Positions 54,393 to 64,000 of a DNA stretch of 64,000 nt are shown one piece after another. The stretch's first letter is position 1; each line of letters opens with the position of its first letter. The notes under the pieces were generated by a model that was not told where the DNA came from, made no database searches, and saw only the letters and a program-made list of their open reading frames with translations. Source of the DNA: Trematomus loennbergii (taxonomy: Eukaryota; Chordata; Actinopteri; Perciformes; Nototheniidae); contig JAAOOA010000012.1 of the NCBI GenBank assembly GCA_012861695.1, positions 1,158,501 through 1,222,500 of the forward strand. Reading direction: 5' to 3'. The position numbers and the translations under genes are program-made.

Positions 54393-55956
54393 TAGCATAT
54401 AAAAGTAATCTACGAAAAATGTGCGCAATGCAGTAAAATTGCACTGTGCCACTATTTTGACCCATTGTCGGTTTCTTCATGAGAGTTAAAATTACTCCCA
54501 TCTGTAGGATAGAATTCTGTTTGTGAGTGTGTGTGTGTGTGTGTGTTACATCTTGACAAATCCCCTGTCATGTTTTCCGATCAATACACCATGTAATCCA
54601 GACGAATCACATCAATATATAAGATTGAATTTCAATTTCTGCATGATTGACCCTAACAAGAAATACTAAAAACGTTTTGGGCTTTCTGTGACCCATATGA
54701 GACATTTTCTGCTCACCTTCTCGAGAATATTATTATTCAGCTCTCTGCTCAGCAGTCACTGTTTAACAAGAACACAGCACCGGCGGTTTGATTGTGTTGT
54801 CTTTGAACATATGAAATAGTTTTTCAAAGCTCACGATGAGGCTCAGATGAGAAGCTAATATGGGCAACAACAATTATTTTGAAGATAGATGTCTCTGTTC
54901 CGCCAAAGACAAATAATCCAATCTTAGAAACCACTATAATGTGTAGTTAGTTCTAAGCATAGTGGTTTGATCTGCTGAAAAGATGCCAATGTAAATATTA
55001 CACCTTCAACTCCATATTAAAAATAATATTCTGTCTTGTGTTGAGTAATAAAAAACATTTTTTATTGGTTATTTTATAGACTTCAAAGAAGAAATTAATT
55101 TACCTTCAGGCTGCTACTTAATGAAAGATTCAGGGAATGGAAAGCAGTGAAACTTAGCATTTTTATATTAATCTGACATTTCATGTTTCAAATCCAACCA
55201 CAATAAATGAATAAAAAAGGAAATAATTGAAGAAAATGAATGAAAATACCCATAACTCTTGAGGTCTTAACTTTTCAAGTTTTCTTTTGGTGGAATGGGA
55301 GTTAAGACCAAACTTCAGAAGAAAACACAGTCACTACTTCAGCAATTATTTATCATAATGCACAGCTCCATAAATTGCAGTGAAATGAAGACGGAGGATT
55401 AATACCAGCAGGATAAGTGGGATGAAACCATTTTAAAGTAGTTCAAACAAATATTAATGATAAGCACATTAGTCTGACATAAATATTACACATTCTACCC
55501 CCTACTCTCTGTGATTTCTCACTCCGTCACACACATACATACAAACAACACACCTGCCAATAACACTATACATCGCAGTGAGCACACATGATTAGTTGTC
55601 ATGCTGTGAACATACGGAATCTAGAGACAAAGTGTTACATTTCAAAAGGCATTTATTTATTTTATTACACAGCTTAGGTGAATAGCTGATTCTTTCAATT
55701 AGGACATTAAGTGATCTGTTTTTTACGATACCCCACCGCTGCTACGGATGCTTCATACGTAGGACTATGTGCAGTCATATCAGTCAGCCGAAAGAAGTCT
55801 GGACAATTTAACGTCAGCTCAAGCCAAAAAATCACATACGTTTATTTTCTATCGAAAAACACCGTGAAATATTTTTGAATATTCACTTTTATATTTGTAG
55901 AGATCACAAAAGTTGTTCAGGCTAGGTAAACTGTCTGCAGTAATAACGACACATGC
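54393..55956. other. No gene seen
   Basis: AT-rich with a short (GT)n at 54525-54546. No supported genes. Confidence 0.5.
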
Positions 55957-56272
55957 AGAAGAAGACAGACAGGAAGTAAACACTAAAGGGAACAGCAGAG
56001 GAAGACAGACAGCAAGTAAACACTAAAGGGAACAGCAGAGGAAGACAGACAGCAAGTAAACACTAAAGGGAACAGCAGAGGAAGACAGACAGCAAGTAAA
56101 CACTAAAGGGAACAGCAGAGGAAGACAGACAGGAAGTAAACACTAAAGGGAACAGCAGAGGAAGACAGACAGGAAGTATACACTAAAGGGAACAGCAGAG
56201 GAAGACAGACAGGAAGTAAACACTAAAGAGAACAGCAGAGGAAGACAGACAGGAAGTATACACTAAAGGGAA
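55957..56272. repeat. 40-bp minisatellite, about 8 copies
   Basis: The unit contains GAAGACAGACAGGAAGTAAA and CACTAAAGGGAACAGCAGAG (40 bp). Copies differ at few sites (GGAAG/GCAAG, GTAAA/GTATA, AAAGGG/AAAGAG). The very low divergence indicates recent expansion or homogenisation. Confidence 0.97.
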
Positions 56273-56839
56273 CTCGGTATAGAAAATGCAAGCAGACTTG
56301 AATAGTTACAGAAAAACTCGATCAGATGAGTTACATTGCAAAATATTGTATGTCAATTTATATGTTTATTATATTAGTGTAATACGCAGGATTCTGTGCA
56401 GCAGGACAGTCATTATTAAGAAAAGTACCATGAGTGAGCAGGACCTCAACACGACATAAGGGTAACATTAGAGAACAGCTCAAACCTGGTGGAAAATATT
56501 AAGGCTACAATTTAGTAGCAGTCAGTAATCAAAAATGGTGGTTTCAATGGGTTTCAATGAGGACATTTTTGTCCTTAAGGGTGTCTGTATTTTGGCACTT
56601 TTGGTTTGTTATGACTTATTATCAGAGCTCAGGTTGAACTTTCACAAACTGCAAACAGATCAACACAAATCCCTCCGTGGGCGTCCAGGTGGATCAGTGA
56701 TATAAACCCCTCCAGGTCATGCTGCCTCAGGGTCTCCTCTTCGTTAGTGATCCCTGGAACTCTACACCTCCTCCACATCCACGACTCCTCTCAATGTGGT
56801 GGAGATCAATACTGAGGTCTTTGCCAATTGCTGCTCACA
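56273..56839. other. No gene seen
   Basis: No supported gene; the right part may already belong to the decayed LINE next to it. Confidence 0.45.
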
Positions 56840-56965
56840 TTGAGAAAGAGCAGCCCTCCTGTGGAGTGAGCTGCTCTCTGCTGCTTGTTTCTAAATTCTC
56901 AAAGTTTGTGATGTGTTCCTAGATTAGAGATAGGTCTGAGATTGGACGGTAGGACTTTCATTAAT
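56840..56965 (-). mobile_element. Possible LINE reverse-transcriptase relic
   Basis: Minus strand reads SYRPISDLSLI near 56950-56920, close to the RT fingers motif NYRPISNLS seen at about 90 in this window. Less similar residues (FENLETSSREQLTP) follow after a stop. Short and decayed; chance similarity is possible. Confidence 0.35.
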
Positions 56966-58398
56966 ACGGTGTGGGTTTATCAACAGCTGAGCAGAGACTA
57001 GGTAAAGACTGCAATGCTTTATATTGGGCTACATTATGATACTAACAGGCTTTTTGTGTATCGACTTATAAAGTCATCAACCCAATTGCACAAAAAAACT
57101 AGTACTTGAATCGTTTTGTATTACTTTGGACTTGGAGTTTTCCTTCCTGAGAAATATGAACAATATGAACAAATATGAACCTGAAAATGTGTATACTATT
57201 TCCTCCTTAAAAACTAACCTGGGATTGTTCCTTTACTGTAGTTATTGATTTTAGCAGATTATAACATTTTAAGAAGGAAAATACATAATTTACAATTGGG
57301 AGCGATACAAATTAAGCTATTAAGTTATCATAATGATTTAAGAGGTAATAGACAACTAATTTAACAAAACCCTGAACAATTCTAGGGTAGATATGATGAA
57401 AAATTGTAATGACCCATTGAGTTTAACTTTGTCTCAAAAGCTATCAAAAGAGTCATTACTTTTATTTACCAAGTAAGTTCCGACTGAAATACGTTTTTGA
57501 TGATTTATTTAAGAATGATATTGTAGATATGAAGGTCTGATAAACTGTTTACATGAGTCAGGGTTAGGGTTAGGTGTAGGAATGTGATCTTAAACTTGTG
57601 TGATGGGCACAATAATAAATCTGTAATTTCTATTCTAAATAACATTAAATCAAACAAACTGCTTGTCAGCCATTAAGGTATTATCTTTCAGGGAAACTTA
57701 AAATTGACAAATAATGAATGTACTGTAATTGTTGGTGTAGGCTGAGTGGCACGTCATAAATTGGCTCATTATTCCTCCAGACACAGTTGTGATAGAGTTG
57801 CATTAGCATCCTCATCTCATCCCTCCGCGCTCCATCTTCCTCCACCCATCCCTGTCCGTCTCTGTGTGGTTCTGCCTTCATCTCCTTCAAACTGCCGCCA
57901 ATCCGCCCCTCCTCCCCGCTGTTTGGTAAAGATGACTGAGTGTGAAGATATGATGAAATATTTCCTGTCATCATTATGAATTAGCCTCTGCACGGACCCA
58001 CACTCACACACTGATACAGAAGGCATAGCAGGCGTGCATACACACAGTGGGAGGCCCATGCATCATATCAGGTCTCTTGAGGCGCAGTCACAGCGATGTC
58101 GTTGATCTCTGTCGGCTATCAACGAGGAGATGGCCACACATCGTAACACAGCACAAACAGGACGTTTACACAGTTTTGAGACATAGGAGCATCTGAGACT
58201 GTGTCATTAGCTAGGTCTCCATACAAATGAATGTATTGCTTGAATGAATGAATTCTTGTTCCAACCACTATTGTTATGAGTTTTTTGTTTTTGTAATTGG
58301 TCTATAGAGATAAGCATGAGGTGGCACCAATCATTTCAGATCTTTCAAACCTTTTTTTTGGAAGACTCAACACCCAAGTTGTGTCAGTGGGAAACAAC
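56966..58398. other. No gene seen
   Basis: AT-rich, then CT-rich at about 57800-57930. An AGGGTTAGGGTTAGG run (57560-57574) is trivial. No supported coding. Confidence 0.5.
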
Positions 58399-58402
58399 TT
58401 AA

Positions 58403-59267
58403 AGAGGCCTTTTTGGGCTTTTCCTTTCATGTAGAGTGTTACATCGTTTTTTGTGCATGTAAATGGACTGCAAAGGCTAAAATCCTCAGTGTTTCTCAAT
58501 CGCGAGTACGCTTGCTTGGTAGCACATGTCTGCCGAGCATCTTGCTTCAAAAGCGAGGCAAGAATACTTCCTGGCATTTGGAAAACGAAGAGTGGAACAG
58601 GCTAGCAAGTGTGCAGGTGTGCGTCATATGATAGGCCCCGCCTTACATTTTCGCCACAGATTTTGGAAATTGGTCCGTGCGCAAAGCATTGTGGGGATTT
58701 TAAGACCGCGGAGTCTACTCATGTGCAGCCTCAATATTTCTCCAAACGGAGTACGCCGGGCTCTGTAGATTTCCAAGTATGCTGGAGATTGGAACAGTAC
58801 TTCGGCGGCACTCCATGACGTAGTATGCTTGAAATAGTGGCTCTGCAGCAGCTTTACTCGCGATTGAGAAACACCCTCTGTGTTCCCTCAACAGGGAGTT
58901 TCTCTCCACACATCCCCCCACTCCCTGCCTGAAATGCCTCCATTGGACTAAAATGTGTTTACTTCCATAACATAATGACATCACTCTGTAACACTTTTTC
59001 TTCTATTGGCTAGCACTCCAACACATTGTGCATTATAGGCTTAGAGACGGGACATCTCTAAGTAGTTGGCCAATCACATCAGAGCTTTCCAGCTCACCAA
59101 TCAGAGCAGACTGGGCTCTGGTTTCAGACAGAGGGTGGAAAGAGGTGCTGCAGCACAGACAGTATGAGAAAAATAAAGAGCTTTTTGAACATTAAAGCAT
59201 GGAAACATGTCACAGTAGAGGCACAAAATACAAATATGAACCTGAAAACCGTCATAATACGTTCCCT
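58403..59267. mobile_element. TTAA-flanked teleost repeat hosting MITE F
   Basis: TTAA flanks at 58399-58402 and 59268-59271. The left end AGAGGCCTTTTTGGGC corresponds to the right complement AGGGAACGTATTATGAC only loosely, but the other copy at 25384 has GGCCTTATTATGC, which restores the match. Internal landmarks shared with that copy include CCTCCATTGGACT, CCAACACATTGTGC, GAGGGTGGAAAG and AATAAAGAGCTTTTTGAA. Without F it is about 480 bp. Non-coding; inferred piggyBac/Kolobok-type mobilisation. Confidence 0.85.
58489..58874. mobile_element. MITE F, copy 2, nested
   Basis: Ends GTGTTTCTCAATCGCGAG and its complement are inverted. CCTC on both sides (58484-58487 and 58875-58878) may be a short target duplication. 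The body matches copy 1 (42543-42934) block for block; roughly one base in ten looks different by eye. It interrupts the host repeat between AAAATCC and CAGGGAGTTTC. Confidence 0.9.
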
Positions 59268-59271
59268 TTAA

Positions 59272-60526
59272 GTAGAATCAGCTCAGTATACCTGGACAGA
59301 CTAAGCTGATATTGAATTGTTGTTGTTAACCTTGGAACCAGTAGTTACCAGTATCAAAAGAAATGCTCCAGAAAGTGGACTTCAAGTCAAGGAATTTATA
59401 TTTGAATCAGTTTCAGTCAAGTTAATAATGCACCCAAAATGATCGCCACATTTATTGCTTTTTCAACATGCACCTGTTGTTGGAACGGTATAGGACGTCA
59501 TAGTAGTCAATATATATATGTGTTTTTGTGTCTATGTATGCACCACATATACCAAAGCAAATTCCTCGTATGTGTAAACCTACTTGGTAATAAAACTGAT
59601 TCTGATTCTATTTACTTTCATCCCTATGTGTTACATACCTGGAGAGAAATTCAGCCTAAGCAGGGAGGGAGAGGGGGACTATATACAGCTCAATTTATTC
59701 AGGCCACCCTAAGCTTAAAGAGCCTGCTGTTAAAGCCCGGCTACAACAGCTCAGTCGCTCATGCATGGCCTGTTAGCCACAACATGCGAGGCCTTTGGCA
59801 TGTAACAACTGCTGCAATGTAATACACACAATTCTGACGTCTTCAGTTAAAACAAGACAATGGGGTCTGGTCATATTTATACATTCATGGAGTAAAAGCT
59901 GATGTTTGTTGAGTTAAGGGTGGACATGGAGGGGAATGTTATGAATAAAACATGAAGATGAGTCTAGCTTTGTGCGTGCATTTGCATTTAGAGCTCAAAG
60001 GGTAATTGGAATGCACAGATCTTCGCCAATGGTGTTCCCAATATTAAAATGTGTGTATATGGGCCCCAATGATTTGGATTCACTCTGAAATGTTGCACAT
60101 ATACTGCTTACTATAACTGTGTTTTAGAAGTATATGTGACTAACTATAACAAAAGGTATGAGCAGTAAATGTGACTAAAACCTTTTTGCACTTAATGTTA
60201 CTAACTATAAGTAAGGGTTTAGCAGTAAAATTGACTAAGTATAACAGTAATTTATAAAGTGTTTTAGAAATAGAAATGTGACTTTAACTATTTATTTTCT
60301 TTACTGTAAAATAGTTAAATTAAATATTATTTATTATTTATCTGCAAATGCAGTTGCTGGAAAAAGTAACATTCTTACCATTTTCTTGCTATGGTCAAAA
60401 GGCTAAAAGACTGTGTTTCATCAGCTTTTGTAATTAACAGTGAACCCACATTATCACAACCATCACAGCTTAAAGTTGAGATGCCATTCACATCACACTA
60501 CCGTGAAGATGAGAAATAATTTGGTT
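59272..60526. other. No gene seen apart from a LINE tail
   Basis: Includes the L2-like tail at 59535-59610. Around 60110-60300 the phrase 'TGACTAACTATAA' and variants recurs four or more times, a weak degenerate repeat. Otherwise nothing. Confidence 0.5.
59535..59610 (+). mobile_element. L2-like LINE 3' tail
   Basis: AAATTCCTCGTATGTGTAAA then CTTGGTAATAAAACTGATTC and TGATTCT repeats. This ending is typical of fish L2/CR1-type LINEs, with a polyA-signal-like AATAAA and a short tandem TTCTGA tail. The body upstream is too decayed to delimit. Confidence 0.7.
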
Positions 60527-60840
60527 ACCGTATTTTCTGGACTATAAGTCGTGTTTTTTTTTTACCTGTCTGGCTGGTCCTGCGACTTATACTCCGATGC
60601 GACTTATATATTGAATTTTGTCTGACTGCGTTCAAACTCCGGCCAATAGATGGCACTGTATACAATCGTGACAACTGAAAACTGCTGTACCACTGAAGAA
60701 GAAAAAAGTCACGGCAACGGGAGGATGCGTCACGTAACTTTCCGGGATGTTGTGGGATGGATCGACACAGCATGGGCTTCAGTGACGACCGACACCATCC
60801 TGTCGAGATTCAGAAAGGTCTAATCGGAGCTGATTCTGAT
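60527..60840. mobile_element. Partial DNA-transposon repeat with the 'GGACTATAAGTCG' end
   Basis: Starts ACCGTATTTTCTGGACTATA AGTCG. Its near complement GCGACTTATACTCCGATGCG follows within 75 bp, forming a subterminal inverted repeat. I recognise this as a widespread vertebrate DNA-transposon end. The other terminus is not found, so the right limit is approximate. Confidence 0.6.
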
Positions 60841-61723
60841 GGTGAGTCTGATCGACAACGGAGTTGGCGGAAGTGTTTAACAGCAAATGTATAAATACAG
60901 TGAGAATTCCGAGTGGCTAAGCTAATTAGCGGCTAGGCTAATTAGCGTATAAGTATTATGTGCCGTAGCTCACTGTGTGGATTATTTTGTTTATTCAGCT
61001 CGTCAGTCGGGCAGTTAATAACAGTGTGCCATCCCAGCTAGAAATGTTTGGTTCTAAAAACATTCTGAGAATGTTACCATTCACTGTTCTAGGAATGCTT
61101 TCAGCGGGAAGTTTTCTTTTGGTTCCCAGAATGTTCTTCTGAAAGGTAGGATAACGTTCTCTAAAAACATTCTTAAAATGTTTGGTAATAACTTTCTTAA
61201 GATGTTTTCGATAACCTTCTTAAGATGTTTTTGATAACATTGTTCGAACATTATGCCCTACTATTCTTAAAACGTTTTCAGCTGGACGTTTTATTTTGGT
61301 TCCCAGAATGTTCTTCTGAAAGGTAGGATAACGTTCTCTAAAAACATTCTTAAAATATTTTGTGATGACCTTCTTCAAATGTTTTTGATAACATTGTTTG
61401 AACATTATGCCCTACTATTCTTAAAACGTTAAAGCTGGACGTTTCATTTTGGTTCCCAGAATGTTCTTCTGAAAGGTAGGATAACTTTCTCTAAAAACAT
61501 TCTGAAAATGCTTGGTAATAACCTTTTTTAGATGTTTTTGATAACATTGTTACAACATTATGCCCTACTATTCTTAAAACGTTTTCAGCTGCAAGTTAGA
61601 TTGTTTTATGTTGCCAGAATGTTATTATTTTAGAGTAGGGATAACGTGCTTTATCGTCCGATTTATCAGAAGTTTTCTTTTTTTTTTTAAATGTGACCAG
61701 CAGCTAGTACAAGTCACTGTCGG

Positions 61724-62207
61724 TGTCACATGTACTGGAGGGGACCCAGAATCAGACTCGGAATCAGCTGGTGAAAGTAACATTTGTTTATTAGAAAAGG
61801 GGAGCTGGGAGTGGAGGTTGGTTATGGCGGCAGTGGGAAACGGTTGTTCCTGGGTGGGTAGAGAGGCCTGGCTGGTATTGGGAGTGTGGAAGGCCTTGGA
61901 TTCCTCCTGGGAGAGACATACAAATGAGTGTGAGGCAAAAGCAGGCAAAGTTGTCAAAGAATATGCTGGTAAAAAGCTAGAGCGGCACGCAACAAACCGT
62001 TCACGGCAACAATCTGACAGGGAATGAGTGCAGGCTGCAGGCTTTCATAGTGTGGCTGATGAGCAGGTTGCAGGTGTGGTTGATTGGAGATTGCTCCCAG
62101 CCGTGTAGAGCAGACCAGCAGGCAGGGGGGGGGAGGAGAGAGAGACACACACAGTAGAAACAAACACATACAAACACTAACAGGGGTTTCAGGGACGGGC
62201 AGTGACA
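61724..62207 (-). mobile_element. Solo LTR with 5-bp target duplication
   Basis: GTCGG flanks both sides (61719-61723 and 62208-62212). On the minus strand it begins TGTCACTGCCCGTCCCTG and ends CAGTACATGTGACA, so it has TG...CA ends and the terminal TGTCAC/GTGACA. A TATA-like ACTATGAAAGCCTGC (about 62055) and a polyA signal CTAATAAACAAATG (about 61785) give minus orientation. 484 bp. The features fit a Gypsy-type LTR (inferred); no internal retroviral-type genes remain. Confidence 0.88.
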
Positions 62208-62634
62208 GTCGGTCCGTTCTTCTATATGTCTGTCGGTCTCAAATCTAAAGGGTGCAATTATCCAATATGCATAAACAGCGGACACTGTTTATACGCAGCC
62301 CTCACAAACCACACACGGCCAGATAGCTTATCTAACAGTTAGAATATGAGACTTTACACATATGATATTATAAATACTGTGGGCCTACATACCTTAGTGT
62401 TATTATAAGTGCATGTGAGTGAATATTGGCATGCAAATTCGTTTTTATACGTCCTATTCATTGTCTCAATGCGCTCATACATCTTAAGTTATCACCAACA
62501 ATTTTAAGAATGTTTTTAGAGAACGTTATCCTACCTTTCAGAAGAACATTCTGGGAACCAAAATAAAACGTCCCGCTGAAAACGTCTGAACAGTAGGGCA
62601 TAATGTTCTAACAATGTTATCAAAAACATCTTAA

Positions 62635-63800
62635 CCTGTTACGCACGGCCCCCCCGGTACCGGGCGGATAAACGCGTCATTTGCAGGAAACAACGTCTAA
62701 GGAATCTTAATATTTAATAAAACTATGAATGTTTTATTTCCATGTAACGGGAAGAAACTCAGCTAACTGATCTTTTTAATTTTTTTTTCCAAAAAAACCC
62801 CACAATGCTAGCACTCAGCCTCTGAATTATCCACGAGCGAAAAAATTAACCTAAAACGGCACTTAAACTCACAATAACTCCCTTATTACTTATCCTAGAT
62901 GCACAGCCAACCACTCGTTTTTGGTGTCCTGGAGACACGGAATCTGTGTAAAAAACCTCAACACTCAGTGATAAACATTTGCGACGCTATAAACGAAAGC
63001 GTACATCATAACATGTGGAGCTAAGTATCTAGAAACGCTAACATGGCTTACCTTGGTCAAAACTGGTCTTCAATGGCATTAAAACGATAAAAAAACGATG
63101 CTGCAGTTAATCCATAGGTTCATCCAATGTATCTGTGCCCTCTTTGAAATTATTTCTGATAATCCATAAGCAATAAAACTGCTTTTTTGTTTCCAAATGC
63201 CAGAGCTAGAATGTAGCTCCACTCTGCTTTACATTTACATGCGCGCAGCCCCCACGTTTTCTCTTCACAACGTCTGTGTGTGGGAGCTTCCCCCTTCGAT
63301 TCTATTGGCTCTAACGGTCAGAAAGAGGTGTCAACCATCAAAATCGAGCAAGGGGGGCCAGAGATATAGAAAAAAAAACATTTTCACCCAAATCACCTCA
63401 GAGGTGGGGTGGTTTTGGCTAAACCTCTCTAAAAAGGTCAAATGTCACTTGTTTTGCATCAATCTTGATACAGGGTACTTATTATATGTTGTACTTTGGA
63501 TTCCTAAAGCCTTTAGTCTACTAACCCATCATCCAAGGGTAGTTTTCACTATCTGTAAAAAATAAGTTTTGGACGGACACTATAATTTACAGTTTTTTAC
63601 TATGTAAAATCTGAATTTTCTTTAAAATAAAAAACATTTATATTGATTCTGACACTTCTACATCCAACTCACAGATGTAACCTTGCTTTGATAAAATAAA
63701 TTATTCATATAACCCTTTTAGAAGTTAAGTTGTAGTCATTTGTTTTGGGCATGTCATTTTCGAGCCTGAAACATGAAAAACAGGCTTGGTGCTTAACAGG
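62635..63800. mobile_element. TTAA element C, copy 3 (complete), nested in H
   Basis: TTAA at 62631-62634 and 63801-63804. The left end CCTGTTACGC is mutated relative to CCTGTTAAGC; the right end GCTTAACAGG is intact. The palindrome CCCGGTACCGGG (62653-62664) and the right-end hairpin (GAGCCTGAAACATG...CAGGCTT) recur. It splits the H arm exactly at a TTAA in ACATCTTAAGAAGG. Confidence 0.92.
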
Positions 63801-64000
63801 TTAAGAAGGTTATTAAAAACATTTCAAGAATGTTTTTAAAGAACGTTATCCTACCTTTCAGAAGAACATTCTGGGAACCAAACTAAAACGTCCCGCTGAA
63901 AACATTTTAAGAACAGTAGGGCATAATGTTCTAACAATGTTATCAAAAACATCTTAAGAAGGTCATCACACACATCTTAAGAATGTTATCAAAAACATTT

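Larger units (their letters stand above)
61038..64000. mobile_element. Element H with inverted arms made of about 150-bp tandem units
   Basis: The left arm (about 61038-61620) has three units each containing GGTTCCCAGAATGTTCTTCT (61121, 61298, 61451; spacing 177 and 153) followed by GAAAGGTAGGATAAC, TCTAAAAACATTCT and ACATTATGCCCTACTATTCT. The same units appear complemented in the right arm (62490-62630 and 63805-64000), about 150 bp apart once the inserted C copy is removed. The core between the arms (about 61620-62490) hosts a solo LTR. The architecture is foldback-like. The right end lies beyond the window. Confidence 0.8.

Noticed and set aside
55957..56272. CRISPR-like array
   Set aside because: It is a direct tandem repeat with no variable spacers, in a eukaryotic context.

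Overview
This window looks like non-coding chromosomal DNA from a teleost fish. No gene with a complete, family-recognisable host open reading frame was found. The case for a teleost rests on (CA/GT)n tracts up to about 260 bp, several interspersed families that I recognise as typical of ray-finned fish (MITEs with TTAA or 8-bp target duplications, L2/Rex-type and RTE-like LINE pieces, solo LTRs), AT-rich single-copy sequence and no operon-like coding. It could be a gene desert or one very large intron. The sequence alone cannot decide, and no species can be named.

Layout. 1-1000: 5'-truncated LINE on the minus strand (linker plus start of the reverse transcriptase, running off the window). 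2-10 kb: microsatellites, a 20-bp minisatellite (4.51-4.75 kb) and a TTAA-flanked MITE (7.5-8.0 kb). 10.97-12.58 kb: two hAT-type elements, each with a perfect 8-bp target duplication; the second keeps a relic of transposase. 12.6-21.4 kb: plain sequence with CA/GT/AT tracts. 21.4-22.3 kb: a TTAA MITE and a long-inverted-repeat MITE (family A). 25-27.3 kb: a truncated TTAA element, two very long CA tracts and a near-perfect palindrome with arms of about 75 bp. 28-31.2 kb: two short perfect hairpins and two LINE 3'-end fragments, one with an internal 42/45-bp triplication. 35.3-36.6 kb: a hAT-like element carrying a degenerate tRNA-like segment, inserted inside another inverted-repeat element. 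37-40.3 kb: two long interrupted CA tracts and one more DNA-transposon candidate.

42.2-46.7 kb is the most complex part: family A is split by a TTAA element (B, itself hosting MITE F), a second TTAA element (C), a fragment of D and a further repeat (G), ending in a second, truncated C copy. 48.4-50.8 kb is a larger TTAA-type element with a broken THAP-like exon and the start of a second protein, and it hosts a solo LTR. 55.9-56.3 kb is a 40-bp minisatellite. 58.4-59.3 kb is a TTAA element hosting a second F copy. 61-64 kb is an element with inverted arms built of roughly 150-bp tandem units, hosting another solo LTR and a third C copy.

There is no operon or gene set acting together. The biological content is a layered history of transposition. 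TTAA-targeted elements dominate, and one of them encodes a THAP-like domain, which suggests Kolobok- or piggyBac-type machinery; that assignment is inference. Element letters A-H are labels used here only.
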